DNA of 64,000 nt from Posidoniimonas polymericola (GTDB taxonomy: Bacteria > Planctomycetota > Planctomycetia > Pirellulales > Lacipirellulaceae): contig NZ_SJPO01000002.1 in assembly GCF_007859935.1 (NCBI RefSeq), positions 1 to 64,000 on the forward strand, in the 5' to 3' direction. Position 1 is the first letter of the stretch. The number at the start of each line of letters is the position of its first letter. Below the pieces are notes generated by a model. The model was given only the letters and a program-made list of their open reading frames with translations. It did not search any database and was not told the origin of the DNA. This document shows, one piece after another, positions 42,006-50,377 of this stretch. Made by a program: the position numbers and the translations under genes.

Positions 42006-43160
42006 CTAGTACGCCCCGTCCGCCCACTCCAATTCGGAGAGTTCGAACGAGCAGAAGACGATCTCGTCGTAGAGCGACTCGCCGGTCTCGTAGATGAGGC
42101 CGACGCGGTTGTTGTCGAGCGGCGTGAGGTCCGAGTAAGCGGCCGTGCCGGGGGAGATAACGCAGTGCCGGCTCCAACTCGCCCCGTTGTCGCGGCTGAT
42201 GCGCAGCATCAGCCCGACGCGTTTATTGGCGTGGGATGGGCCGGAGTACAGGATCAGCGGCCCGTCGTCATCCTGGAGCGTGATCGCCGAGTTCTGCACG
42301 ACCGGCGAGCGGAGTAAGCGATCGGGTTGGAAGGGGCCGACAAAGGAATCGCCGGCGTCTTCGCTGTAGGTCACAGCCCGGGTGGCCGGGTCGGAGCCGT
42401 GCTGGTCGCGCGTATTGATGTACAGGCGGCCGTCGGGGAGTTCGAGGGCGAAGCACTCGTTGGGGTGCAGAGGCGAGGAGAGTTCGGTCGTCTCGCGGGC
42501 GCCGATCTGCCACGACTGGCCGTGGTCGTCGCTGTAAATCAGGTGGGACCCCCAGCCGTCGGTGGAGCGGCTGCGGTGGTCGCAGGGGATGACCAGCCGG
42601 CCGGCACGCGGGCCGCTGGTCAGCTGGATGGCGTGCACCGGACCGGGGACACACCATTTCCAGTCGGGGTCGGCGACCTGCGGCGTGATCTCGAAGCGGT
42701 CGGACCACGTCCTGCCGTGGTCGTCGGAATGACTGGTGAAGAAGCGTTGGGCGTTGCGGGTGAAAACCAACCAGACCCGGCCGGGGTGGTCTGGGTCGGA
42801 AGAATCAACAACCGGCGTAGGGTTGCCAAAGAACACGTCCGAGGTGGGGGCGTCCCACTCGTCCTGGAGCACCTGCTGGTCGCTCCAGGAAGTGCCGCCA
42901 TCGGAGCTGCGTTTGAGGACGATGTCGATGTCGCCGTCGTCGGCCTGGCCGTTCTTGCGGCCTTCGGCGAAGGCGAGCAGATCGCCGTTCGTGGCCCGGA
43001 TCAGCGTCGGGATCCGGTAGGTGTGATAGCCGTCTTGCCCGGCGCGGTAGACGGTTGTGGTGCTGGGCCCTTCTGTGGCGCTGGGCTCGGCGGCGCCGAT
43101 GGGGATGACGGCGGTCAGCGCGAGGAGCTGGGTGGCGGCGAGCAACCTAGTCACAGGCAC
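42006..43160 (-). CDS. Exo-alpha-sialidase (BNR/Asp-box) family protein
   Basis: 384 residues with a signal peptide (MPVTRLLAATQLLALTAVIPIGAA). The six-bladed sialidase fold is indicated by the RIP motif (YHTYRIPTLI, about residues 44-53), four Asp boxes (SSDGGTSW, SDDHGRTW, SDDHGQSW, SRDNGASW), an Asp-containing EGRKNGQADDGDID and the arginine RPxxQ-like C region (ENRVGLIYETGESLYDEIVF-type sequence: NNRVGLIYETGES). Enzymes of this type cleave terminal sialic acids or related sugars; many planctomycete members act on algal glycans. Substrate here unknown. Probable periplasmic or secreted enzyme. Confidence 0.85.
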   Translation of the reverse strand: MPVTRLLAATQLLALTAVIPIGAAEPSATEGPSTTTVYRAGQDGYHTYRIPTLIRATNGDLLAFAEGRKNGQADDGDIDIVLKRSSDGGTSWSDQQVLQDEWDAPTSDVFFGNPTPVVDSSDPDHPGRVWLVFTRNAQRFFTSHSDDHGRTWSDRFEITPQVADPDWKWCVPGPVHAIQLTSGPRAGRLVIPCDHRSRSTDGWGSHLIYSDDHGQSWQIGARETTELSSPLHPNECFALELPDGRLYINTRDQHGSDPATRAVTYSEDAGDSFVGPFQPDRLLRSPVVQNSAITLQDDDGPLILYSGPSHANKRVGLMLRISRDNGASWSRHCVISPGTAAYSDLTPLDNNRVGLIYETGESLYDEIVFCSFELSELEWADGAY

Positions 43161-43208
43161 GGCGGACTCCAGCGTGGATTGAGCGGGACGAAGAGGAGTC
43201 GAAACGAG

Positions 43209-43973
43209 CTACTCGTATCTATCCTTCGGGTCGGCGGCGGCCAAGTCAACCAAGAAGTCGGCAACCTTGGCCGCGACGGCGTCGAAGTAGCGGGCGCCCT
43301 TGTCGGCGGTTGCGGCCGCGGGGTCGCCGACGCCGGTGTCGGCGGTGACCTCGGTCCACTGCCGCGGTGCCCAGGCCCATTTCTCGCGGAAGGCGGTGAG
43401 GCGCCACTGGCGGGCGGCGCCGTCCCCGGCCTCGGCAAGCGGCCGCACCAACTCCGATTCGAGGTGCAGCATGAGGCTGGTCTCGAGCTCGTCGGCGTGG
43501 TCGCCCGGCTGGTCGAAGTACCCGTCGCGGGGCACAACCGCGAAGCCGTTCACCACGCACAGGAAGACCTCGGTCCTGGCCTGCAGCTCCCGGATCATCT
43601 GGTTGAAGTGGTTGCCGCCGTGGAAGTTCAGCACCACCAGGTTCGCTATGCCCTGCCCCGCCAGGCTGTCGACCACATCGCGGAGAACCAGCGCCTGGGT
43701 CGACGGGTTCATGTTGATGGTCAGCGGCAGGTCGAGCTGCTGCGTGTTAACGCCGAACGGCACGCCGGGCAGCACGGCGACCCTGGCGCCCCGCTCCCAC
43801 GCGCGGCGGGCCGACTCGGTGGCGAGGGCGCCGGCCTCGTAGTTGTCGGTCGCGTAGGGGAGATGGTAGTTATGGGGCTCGGTCGCGCCCCACGGCAGCA
43901 CGGCCACCCGGAAGCCCGCCTCGCGGACCATCGGCAGCGTGCACTCGGCCAGGACGTAGGGGCGGGCGGGCAT
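43209..43973 (-). CDS. Creatininase family amidohydrolase
   Basis: 254 residues. Metal-binding motifs of the creatininase family: PWGATEPHNYHLPYATDNYEA (Glu/His/Asp ligands at about residues 32-43), VVLNFHGGNHFNQMIREL (His) and DHADELETSLMLHL (Glu). Known members hydrolyse cyclic or linear amides such as creatinine, or act in riboflavin/F420 (ArfB) and mycofactocin synthesis. Substrate unknown. It lies 6 bp downstream of ffh on the same strand and may be co-transcribed, with no evident functional link. The 48-bp gap to the sialidase is short too. Confidence 0.88.
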   Translation of the reverse strand: MPARPYVLAECTLPMVREAGFRVAVLPWGATEPHNYHLPYATDNYEAGALATESARRAWERGARVAVLPGVPFGVNTQQLDLPLTINMNPSTQALVLRDVVDSLAGQGIANLVVLNFHGGNHFNQMIRELQARTEVFLCVVNGFAVVPRDGYFDQPGDHADELETSLMLHLESELVRPLAEAGDGAARQWRLTAFREKWAWAPRQWTEVTADTGVGDPAAATADKGARYFDAVAAKVADFLVDLAAADPKDRYE

Positions 43974-43979
43974 GGCTGG

Positions 43980-45461
43980 CTAACGCTTCTTCTTCTGCTT
44001 GCGGAGCTTCTTGAGCATCTTCTCACGCTCCTTCTTGGCGGTCGCCTTGTCCTTGGCCGACAGCCGCTTGCCGGTGCCCTGCTTCTTCCGCGTCAGGGCG
44101 CCGGCCGGGTTCTGCATCATGTCGCCCTTGATCTGGTTGAACATCTTCATGCGGTCCTTCATGCCCTTGCCCGCCATGGCCTTCATCATCTGGCTCATGG
44201 GCTCGAACATCTTGACCAGCTCGTTCACCTGATGGGGCTCGACGCCCGAGCCGGCCGCGATGCGGCGGCGGCGGCTCTGGTCGATGAGCTTCGGGTCGCG
44301 TTTCTCGGCCGGCGTCATCGAGTCGATGATGCCGAACAGCTGCTTCATGTCGTTCTCGGGGTCGACGTCGCCGAGGCTGTCGAGCATGCCCCCCATGCCG
44401 GGGATCATGCCCATCACCTTGCGCAGCGGGCCGAGCCGTGTGATCTGCTTGAGCTGCTTCTTGAAGTCGTCGAGGGTGAACTCGCCCTTGGCGAGCCGCT
44501 CCTCCTGGGCCTTCATCTCGTCTTCGTCGAACTCGGCCTGCGCCTTCTCGACCAGCGAGAGGATGTCGCCCTGGCCGAGGATCCGACCCGCCATCCGGTC
44601 GGGGTGGAACTCTTCGAGCGCGTCGAGGTGCTCGCCGGTGCCGATGAACTTGATCGGCACGCCGGTCACCTGCTTGACCGAGAGCGCCGCGCCGCCGCGG
44701 GCGTCGCCGTCGAGCTTGGTCATGATGACGCCGTCGATCTCGAGCGCCTGGTTGAACGCCTGGGCGCTGTTCACCGCGTCCTGGCCGGTCATGCCGTCGC
44801 AGACCAGGTAGATCTGCTCAGGGTTGCACTGCTTATCGATCCGCTCGAGCTGGCCCATCAGCTCGTCGTCGATGTGCAGCCGGCCCGCCGTGTCGAGGAT
44901 GACGGTGTCGGCGCCGAGCTTCTTGGCCTGCTTCACCGCGTTGTTGCAGACCTTGACCGGGTCCTGCTCGCCGCGCTCGGAGTACACCGGGATGTCGAGC
45001 TGCTCGCCCAGCACGTGCAGCTGGTCGATCGCCGCGGGACGCTGCAGGTCGGCCGCCACCAGCAGCGGCTTGCGCCCCCGCTGCTTGAGCATCCGACCGA
45101 GCTTGCCGCAGCTGGTCGTCTTGCCGGAGCCCTGCAGGCCGCACATCATCAGCACGGTCACCTCGCCCGGCCCCTTGAGGTGCAGCGAGTGGTCGACCGG
45201 GCCCATCAGGTTGATGAGCTCCTGGTGCACGGTGCCGACGATCTGCTGGCTCGGGTTGAGCGACTTGAGCACCTTCTCGCCGACCGCGACCTCGGTCACG
45301 TTCTTCATGAACGTGCGGACCACCTCGTAGCTGACGTCGGCTTCCAGCAGCGAGCGCTCGACCAGCTTCAGGCCGTCCCGCATGTTCGATTCGGAAAGCT
45401 TCCCTTTGCCGCTGAGAGATTTCAGGGCAGATGAGAGGCCGTCTTGCAGGTTTTCGAACAT
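43980..45461 (-). CDS. ffh: Signal recognition particle protein Ffh (SRP54)
   Basis: 493 residues. N domain (1-85), G domain with P-loop GLQGSGKTT (108-116), [18 protein letters not shown] and [10 protein letters not shown] motifs, and M domain from about 325. The M domain has the Met-rich finger loop ([11 protein letters not shown], 350-360) and the RNA-binding helix-turn-helix [11 protein letters not shown] (396-406). The C terminus is a long Lys-rich extension. Ffh binds signal peptides and 4.5S RNA and docks with FtsY for co-translational membrane targeting. Start [20 protein letters not shown] is canonical. A shorter protein resembling the M domain alone is encoded just upstream. Confidence 0.97.
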   Translation of the reverse strand: MFENLQDGLSSALKSLSGKGKLSESNMRDGLKLVERSLLEADVSYEVVRTFMKNVTEVAVGEKVLKSLNPSQQIVGTVHQELINLMGPVDHSLHLKGPGEVTVLMMCGLQGSGKTTSCGKLGRMLKQRGRKPLLVAADLQRPAAIDQLHVLGEQLDIPVYSERGEQDPVKVCNNAVKQAKKLGADTVILDTAGRLHIDDELMGQLERIDKQCNPEQIYLVCDGMTGQDAVNSAQAFNQALEIDGVIMTKLDGDARGGAALSVKQVTGVPIKFIGTGEHLDALEEFHPDRMAGRILGQGDILSLVEKAQAEFDEDEMKAQEERLAKGEFTLDDFKKQLKQITRLGPLRKVMGMIPGMGGMLDSLGDVDPENDMKQLFGIIDSMTPAEKRDPKLIDQSRRRRIAAGSGVEPHQVNELVKMFEPMSQMMKAMAGKGMKDRMKMFNQIKGDMMQNPAGALTRKKQGTGKRLSAKDKATAKKEREKMLKKLRKQKKKR

Positions 45462-45588
45462 AAGTCGTTAAACGCAGGGAGCTTAGGTGAGACGAGGGGC
45501 GTGCCGCGAAACCTCCAATGTAGCCGATTCCCGCGGGAGTCGACAGGAGAAGGCCCTCAGCGAAGCCGCTGCAAGCACAGGGAGGACA

Positions 45589-45614
45589 ATAGTCGGCGGC
45601 CTACGGCCGCCGGA
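45589..45614 (+). repeat. REP-like hairpin
   Basis: ATAG head (45589-45592), stem TCGGCGGCC / GGCCGCCGGA with a TAC loop, in the gap between ffh and the M-domain-like gene. Confidence 0.6.
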
Positions 45615-45630
45615 GAAACTGCTGGAGCAC

Positions 45631-46038
45631 TTAGCCCCGCGGATTCCAGGGGGCAGGCGGCTCGGGAGGAGGCGAGAACAGATCTCTCGGCTCGCACGAC
45701 CCCCATCGAGTCGTCCGAAGGCTGTCGGCCTGATCCGAAAGCCGAGCAGCGAACTCCAGCACCGAGTCGACAAGATCGACCGCCACTCCCGCGGTTACGG
45801 CAATCTCTCCACGCCGTCGCTGAGTCGCTATTTCCGGTGACCGACGCTCCTCCGTCGTCATTGCGTCGATCACGGCCATGGCCCGCTCGGCGTCGTCCGC
45901 GACCGAAGCACCGCCGAACGGCGACGCCATGCCGGATATCCCATCGATTGTCGCCGCAAATGGCTCGTCGGTTGCGAAGCGTAGGAGCACGCGTCGCAAC
46001 TGCTCGAGACCATTCGGCGGTTCGGGGGTGTCAGCCAT
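45631..46038 (-). CDS. Stand-alone SRP54 M-domain-like protein
   Basis: 135 residues. Residues 28-104 align without gaps to residues 350-426 of the Ffh encoded next door: VIDAMTTEERRSPEIATQRR against [20 protein letters not shown] (10 of 20 identical), then IAVTAGV against IAAGSGV and further scattered matches. The finger-loop region GISGMASPFGG corresponds to [13 protein letters not shown] but keeps only one Met. The RNA-binding motif RRRRIAxGSG is changed to RRRGEIAVTAG. N and G domains are absent. The C-terminal ~25 residues are Pro-rich (SPPPEPPAPWNPRG). It looks like a diverged duplicate of the ffh 3' end with its own start (ATG 46038). Signal-peptide binding is probably lost. Function unknown. 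Confidence 0.75.
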   Translation of the reverse strand: MADTPEPPNGLEQLRRVLLRFATDEPFAATIDGISGMASPFGGASVADDAERAMAVIDAMTTEERRSPEIATQRRRGEIAVTAGVAVDLVDSVLEFAARLSDQADSLRTTRWGSCEPRDLFSPPPEPPAPWNPRG

Positions 46039-46085
46039 TCGGCGCGGAGGTAAACGAGGTACTGGGAGTACCGACTAGTGATTCT

Positions 46086-46110
46086 CCGACGGATGTAATC
46101 CGTCGGCTAT
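46086..46110 (-). repeat. REP hairpin overlapping the mtnA stop codon
   Basis: Read on the - strand: ATAG head (46110-46107), stem CCGACGGAT / ATCCGTCGG with a TAC loop. The TAG is the stop codon of mtnA. Same stem as at 7514 and 52715. Confidence 0.75.
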
Positions 46111-47129
46111 TTGGCTTGCGCTGACGACAAGGCCGCCGCGACCTCGCCCGGCTTGAACACGCCCCGTTCGGTGACGATGCCGGTGATCAGCTCGGCCGGC
46201 GTGACGTCGAAGGCGGGGTTGTAGGTCTTGGCGCCGACGGGGGCGGTTTGTTTGCCGAAGCCGCAGGTGATCTCCTCGTCGGCGCGCTGCTCGATCGGGA
46301 TCTGGTCGCCCGAGGTGAGCGTCAGGTCGAACGTCGTCGACGGCGCGGCGACATAGAACGGCACCTTGTGGTAGCGGGCGGCGATAGCGGCCGCGTAGGT
46401 GCCGATCTTGTTGGCGGCGTCGCCGTTGGCGGCGATCCGGTCGGCGCCGACGATCACGGCCCCTACCCTGCCCTCCCGCATCACCTGGGCGTTCATCGAG
46501 TCGGTGATCAGCGTGGCGTCGACGCCGCGCTCCATCAGCTCCCACATCGTGAGCCGGGCGCCCTGCAGCAGGGGGCGGGTCTCGTCGGCGTAGACCTTGG
46601 GCTCGTGGCCGCGGCGGTGCAGCTCGAGGATCACGGCCAGCGCGGTGCCGTCGCCGCCAGTGGCGAGCGCGCCGGTGTTGCAGTGCGTCAGGACGCCGGC
46701 GCCGGTGGGCAGGTCCGCCAACGCGTCGGCGCCGTGGCGGCCGATCGCGGCGCAGAGGTCGTGATCCTCGGCGTGGATCGCCTTGGCTTCTTCGAGCAGG
46801 GACGCGACAAGTCGCGACGCTTCATGCTTCTCAATCGCGTGCCGGATTCGGTCGAGGGCCCAGAACAGGTTGACCGCGGTCGGGCGGCTGGTCGCCAAGT
46901 AGTCGCACGCCGCCAGCGCCGACTCTTTGGAACCAGCATCCAGGCAAACCCCGTATGCCGCCGACACACCAATCGCCGGCGCGCCGCGGACGCTCAGCCG
47001 CTTGATCGCCTGCCACACGTCCTCGACGGTGCGGCAGTCGAGGTACGTGGTTTCCGTAGGGAGTTTGGTCTGGTCGAGCAGCCGCAGGAAGCCGCCGGCG
47101 TCGCCGATCCATTCGATAGTGTTGGCCAT
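46107..47129 (-). CDS. mtnA: S-methyl-5-thioribose-1-phosphate isomerase MtnA
   Basis: 340 residues. MtnA isomerises 5-methylthioribose-1-phosphate to the ribulose form in the methionine salvage pathway, cytoplasmic. Diagnostic segments: IKRLSVRGAPAIGVSAAYG, THCNTGALATGG with the catalytic Cys (C150), VYADETRPLLQGARLT, IVGADRIAANGDAANKIGTY with the catalytic Asp (D230), and FYVAAPSTTFD. The length is normal. Its stop codon is the TAG of a REP head. No other salvage genes are adjacent. Confidence 0.95.
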   Translation of the reverse strand: MANTIEWIGDAGGFLRLLDQTKLPTETTYLDCRTVEDVWQAIKRLSVRGAPAIGVSAAYGVCLDAGSKESALAACDYLATSRPTAVNLFWALDRIRHAIEKHEASRLVASLLEEAKAIHAEDHDLCAAIGRHGADALADLPTGAGVLTHCNTGALATGGDGTALAVILELHRRGHEPKVYADETRPLLQGARLTMWELMERGVDATLITDSMNAQVMREGRVGAVIVGADRIAANGDAANKIGTYAAAIAARYHKVPFYVAAPSTTFDLTLTSGDQIPIEQRADEEITCGFGKQTAPVGAKTYNPAFDVTPAELITGIVTERGVFKPGEVAAALSSAQAK

Positions 47130-47168
47130 CGGGGCAATATAACGGGTCGGCGGGCGGATCGCTGGGCC

Positions 47169-48278
47169 CTACTGGTCAAACCGGGTCGAGTACTCGAGGT
47201 CGAAGGTATCGGCGACCGGGCGGTTGGTGACCTCGCCGTTAAAGATGTTGACGGCGCTGGCCAGCTCGGGGCTCTTCACCGCGGCGGTCTCGACGCCGTG
47301 CTCGGCGATCTTGATCGCCCACGGCAGCGTGACGTTGCAGAGGGCGAACGTGCTGGTACGGCCGACCGCGCCCGGCATGTTCGCGACGCAGTAGTGCAGC
47401 ACGTCATTGACCATGTAGGTCGGCTCGCTGTGGGTGGTCGGTTTGCTGGTGGCGATGCAGCCGCCCTGGTCGATCGCGACGTCGCAGATCACCGCGCCGG
47501 GCTGCATAATCTTGAGGTCCTCCTCCTCGACCAGCATCGGCGCCTTGGCGCCGGGGATCAGCACCGCGCCAACCACCAGGTCGGCCCGCTCGAGCTGCTT
47601 GCGGATGGTGTGGCGATCACTGAACAAGACGTCGACGTTCGGCGGCATGATGTCGTCGAGGTACCGTAGCCGGTCCATGTTGATGTCCAGCAGCGAGACG
47701 TTCGCCCCAAAACCGGCGGCGATCTTGGCGGCGTTCGCCCCGACCACGCCGCCGCCGAGGATCGTGATCCACGCCGGCGCAACGCCCGGCACGCCGCCGA
47801 GCAGGATGCCGCGGCCCATCTGCGGCTTCTCGAGGTACTTGGCGCCTTCTTGGACGCTCATCCGGCCGGCGACCTCGCTCATCGGGGTCAGCAGCGGCAG
47901 CCGGCCCTCGCGGTCGCGGAGCGTCTCGTAGGCGACGCAGGTCGACTTGGAATGGACCATCGCCTCGGTCAGCTCGCGGCTGGCGGCGAAGTGGAAGTAG
48001 GTGAAGACGATCTGCCCCGGGCGGATCAGCGGCCACTCGTCCGGCTGGGGCTCCTTGACCTTCACGATCATGTCCGCGCGGGCGAAGATCTCCTCGCGGT
48101 TCTCCACCATCTCGGCCCCGGCGGCGAGGTAGGCCTCGTCCGGCAGGCCGGACCCGAGGCCGCCGCCCGACTCGATCAGCACCTGATGGCCGCGTCGGGT
48201 CAGCTCCTCGGCTCCGACCGGCAGCATGGCGATGCGGTACTCGTCTTTCTTGATCTCGCGGGGGACGCCAATGATCAT
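47169..48278 (-). CDS. ald: Alanine dehydrogenase
   Basis: 369 residues from ATG 48278 (MIIGVPREIKKDEYRIAMLP), with GGAG nine bases upstream; 34 open codons above it are not Ald-like. Oxidative deamination of L-alanine to pyruvate, NAD-dependent. Family blocks: KVKEPQPDEW, FTYFHFAASRELTEAM, SEVAGRMSVQEGAKYLEKP, GGVPGVAPAWITILGGGVVG (NAD-binding GGGVVG) and ANMPGAVGRTSTFALCNVTLPW. Length and motifs match Ald from Bacillus and mycobacteria. Could feed alanine catabolism or ammonium assimilation. Separated from mtnA by 39 bp and transcribed the same way. Confidence 0.95.
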   Translation of the reverse strand: MIIGVPREIKKDEYRIAMLPVGAEELTRRGHQVLIESGGGLGSGLPDEAYLAAGAEMVENREEIFARADMIVKVKEPQPDEWPLIRPGQIVFTYFHFAASRELTEAMVHSKSTCVAYETLRDREGRLPLLTPMSEVAGRMSVQEGAKYLEKPQMGRGILLGGVPGVAPAWITILGGGVVGANAAKIAAGFGANVSLLDINMDRLRYLDDIMPPNVDVLFSDRHTIRKQLERADLVVGAVLIPGAKAPMLVEEEDLKIMQPGAVICDVAIDQGGCIATSKPTTHSEPTYMVNDVLHYCVANMPGAVGRTSTFALCNVTLPWAIKIAEHGVETAAVKSPELASAVNIFNGEVTNRPVADTFDLEYSTRFDQ

Positions 48279-48596
48279 GGCGGCTAACTCCAGGCAGGGG
48301 GCGGGTTTGGCGGGGGATCCTGCGATTCTAAGACCACCCCGACAGGCGGGTAAGGCGGCCCGGCGCGGTCTGCGCATCATTTACTCAATAGCGCAGGCCG
48401 GGCCATCCCGGAGAACCGAATCACGCGGCTATCCGGCGGTCGCAAATACCGGCGGCCAGCGGGGGCTTAGGCCTTGTGCGGGCCGCTCGTGACCAGTAAA
48501 CTGCCGAATTCTCGTGTACACGAGGTCCGCAGGAGGGGATTCACCCCTGGCGGGCTTGAGACCGACGAACCCGTGCTGACGAAGACGGACATACCG
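48279..48596 (+). other. 318-bp leader region of the rplM operon with a perfect palindrome
   Basis: No gene is seen. A perfect 14-bp palindrome CTCGTGTACACGAG lies at 48511-48524, followed by a hairpin formed by AGGGG/CCCCT (48533-48547). Ribosomal-protein L13 leaders are known regulatory elements in several phyla, so a structured leader is possible, but I cannot match a known motif. Confidence 0.35.
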
Positions 48597-49079
48597 ATGC
48601 AAAAGACGTTCATGGCCAACGCCGGACTCCTGGAATCGGGCGAGATCGAGCGGAAGTGGCTGCTCGTCGACGCCGAGGACCAGATTGTGGGCCGTCTGGC
48701 GAGCGATATCGCCGTGATCCTGATGGGCAAGCACCGCCCCACGTACACCCCGCACTGCGACACCGGCGACTTTGTCGTCGTGGTGAACGCCGAGAAGATC
48801 AAGTTCACCGGCAACAAGTGGGACCAGAAGAAGTACACCTGGTACACGGGCTACACCCGCCAGCGGTCGATCACCGCGGGCGACAGGTTGGACCGCAAGC
48901 CGGAGATGATCCTCACCGAGGCGGTGCGTCGCATGCTGCCGAAGAACAAGCTCGCCTCGAAGATGCTGGCGAAGCTGAAGGTCTACGCCGGCCCCGATCA
49001 CCCGCACCAAGCCCAGGCCCCCGAGAAGGTGGTCCTTGGCGGCAAGGGCGCGAGCCGCTGCGGCAAGTCCGACAGCTAA
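48597..49079 (+). CDS. rplM: 50S ribosomal protein L13
   Basis: 160 residues from ATG 48597 (MQKTFMANAGLLESGEIERK). L13 signatures: WLLVDAEDQIVGRLASDIA, LMGKHRPTYTPHCDTGDFVVVVNAEKI in two parts, YTWYTGYTRQRSITAGDRLDRKPEMIL, RRMLPKNKLASKMLAKLKVY. L13 is an early-assembly large-subunit protein. The usual genomic pair rplM-rpsI is intact, with 61 bp to rpsI. The C-terminal extension (KVVLGGKGASRCGKSDS) is slightly longer than the Escherichia coli protein. An upstream open frame adds unrelated residues and is rejected. Confidence 0.97.
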   Translation: MQKTFMANAGLLESGEIERKWLLVDAEDQIVGRLASDIAVILMGKHRPTYTPHCDTGDFVVVVNAEKIKFTGNKWDQKKYTWYTGYTRQRSITAGDRLDRKPEMILTEAVRRMLPKNKLASKMLAKLKVYAGPDHPHQAQAPEKVVLGGKGASRCGKSDS

Positions 49080-49140
49080 CACACCGCGACAGCCTGACGG
49101 CTGACCACTCCACCACACACCACCAACTAGCTACCAGCAC

Positions 49141-49542
49141 ATGAGCACCGCCACCGAGAAGGACGCCCTGGGAACCGGCCGCCGCAAGACCAGCGTGGCC
49201 CGCGTCCGCATCCGCCCCGGCTCTGGGAAGATCACCATCAACAAGCGCGAGATGGAAGAGTACTTCCCGGTCCAGCAGGACCGCAACGCGGTGCTTGCTC
49301 CGCTGACCCAGTGCGAGCTGAAGGACTCGGTCGACGTGATCATCCTCTGCCACGGCGGCGGCAACACCGGCCAGGCCGGGGCCTGCATGCAGGGCATCGC
49401 CCGGGCGCTGCTCAAGTACGACTCCGACCTCAACGAGAAGCTGCGTGAGGGCGCGTACCTGACCCGCGACAGCCGCATGAAGGAACGCAAGAAGCCCGGT
49501 CTGCACGGCGCCCGCCGCGGCACCCAGTTCTCCAAGCGTTAA
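49141..49542 (+). CDS. rpsI: 30S ribosomal protein S9
   Basis: 133 residues. S9 features: GTGRRKTSVARVRIRPGSGKITINKR, FPVQQDRNAVLAPL, GGGNTGQAGACMQGIARALLKYD and the C-terminal SRMKERKKPGLHGARRGTQFSKR (ending in the conserved basic KR that contacts tRNA in the P site; here SKR). Second gene of the rplM-rpsI operon, followed by a strong bidirectional terminator. Confidence 0.97.
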   Translation: MSTATEKDALGTGRRKTSVARVRIRPGSGKITINKREMEEYFPVQQDRNAVLAPLTQCELKDSVDVIILCHGGGNTGQAGACMQGIARALLKYDSDLNEKLREGAYLTRDSRMKERKKPGLHGARRGTQFSKR

Positions 49543-49638
49543 CGCCTGGAGCAGCTGCAGGACCGCCCTGTGGACGGCGCCCGCCAGGACGCCCGCCCAG
49601 AGCAACCGCCGAGCAGCGCAAAGAGCCCCCCCAACACA

Positions 49639-49668
49639 AAAAGGCCCGGTCATACGACCGGGCCTTTT
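49639..49668. terminator. Bidirectional rho-independent terminator after rpsI
   Basis: A perfect 13-bp stem AAAAGGCCCGGTC (49639-49651) / GACCGGGCCTTTT (49656-49668) with a four-base loop; A and T runs at both sides allow termination from either strand. It lies between rpsI and the convergent HTH-receiver gene. Confidence 0.88.
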
Positions 49669-49804
49669 CGTTTGGGAACTGCACAACCCGACAGACGGGA
49701 CCCCGTCGGGAGGTCAGCCGGCCGAGTCCTTCGGCCGTCCCTGTTCTATGTAATCCGCCCCGAGTTGAGTTCAGGAAGCGGGCTGAACGTCAAGCTCGTG
49801 AGGC

Positions 49805-50377
49805 TTAGACCAACTCTTTGCGGGCCCCGATCAGGGTCCGCAGACGCTCCGCCAAGAGGGCCGCGTCGAACGGCTTCTTGAAGGTCTCGTTGATGGTCGA
49901 GCGGTCGAAGCTCATCGACGAACCGTCGTCCGGCAGCAGGGCGATCAAGATCGTCTCGCTGAAGTCGGTGTTGCGACGCAGGTTCTGGCAGATCTGCAGC
50001 GCCTCGACATGACCGATCGAGAAGTCGACGATGATGCAGTCCGGGTGGAAGCTCTCGGACTGGATCCCGGCCTCGAAACCGCTGGCGGCGGTGGAGGTGC
50101 GGAACGACCTTTCGGCGGGCAGCTCACGCTTGAGGTTCTCGATCAGGACCTGGTCCTGAGCGACGATGAGCACCTTGGCCATCGCCTCGTCCTCAAGGTC
50201 GCCCAGCGGCATGCCGTGCTCCTTGAGGAACTTAATCAAATACTCGCGGGGGATGCGGCGGTCCTGTGAACCGGGGATCCGGTAGCCCTTAAGGCGACCC
50301 GAATCAAACCATTTACTGACCGTGCGGGGGGCCACTTTACAGATCTTTGCGACCTGACCAGTAGTGAAGACCTTCAT
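49805..50377 (-). CDS. HTH (excisionase/MerR-like) plus receiver-domain protein
   Basis: 190 residues from ATG 50377 (MKVFTTGQVAKICKVAPRTV). Residues 1-55 form an excisionase/MerR-type DNA-binding domain: VFTTGQVAKICKVAPRTVSKWFDSGRLKGYRIPGSQDRRIPREYLIKFL in successive parts. Residues ~68-188 look like a receiver domain: AKVLIVAQDQVLIENLK, the phosphoacceptor Asp in CIIVDFSIGHVEA and the Lys in TFKKPFDAA. The acidic pair normally found as DD in VLIVDDD is changed to VAQD, so phosphorylation may be altered. The order, DNA-binding domain first, is the reverse of most response regulators. Upstream lies 733 bp without a gene. Confidence 0.8.
   Translation of the reverse strand: MKVFTTGQVAKICKVAPRTVSKWFDSGRLKGYRIPGSQDRRIPREYLIKFLKEHGMPLGDLEDEAMAKVLIVAQDQVLIENLKRELPAERSFRTSTAASGFEAGIQSESFHPDCIIVDFSIGHVEALQICQNLRRNTDFSETILIALLPDDGSSMSFDRSTINETFKKPFDAALLAERLRTLIGARKELV

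Noticed and set aside
42327..45434. Open frame of about 1035 codons on the + strand across the sialidase, creatininase and ffh genes
   Set aside because: Spans three well-supported genes on the other strand; low-complexity His/Leu/Arg composition marks it as a shadow.
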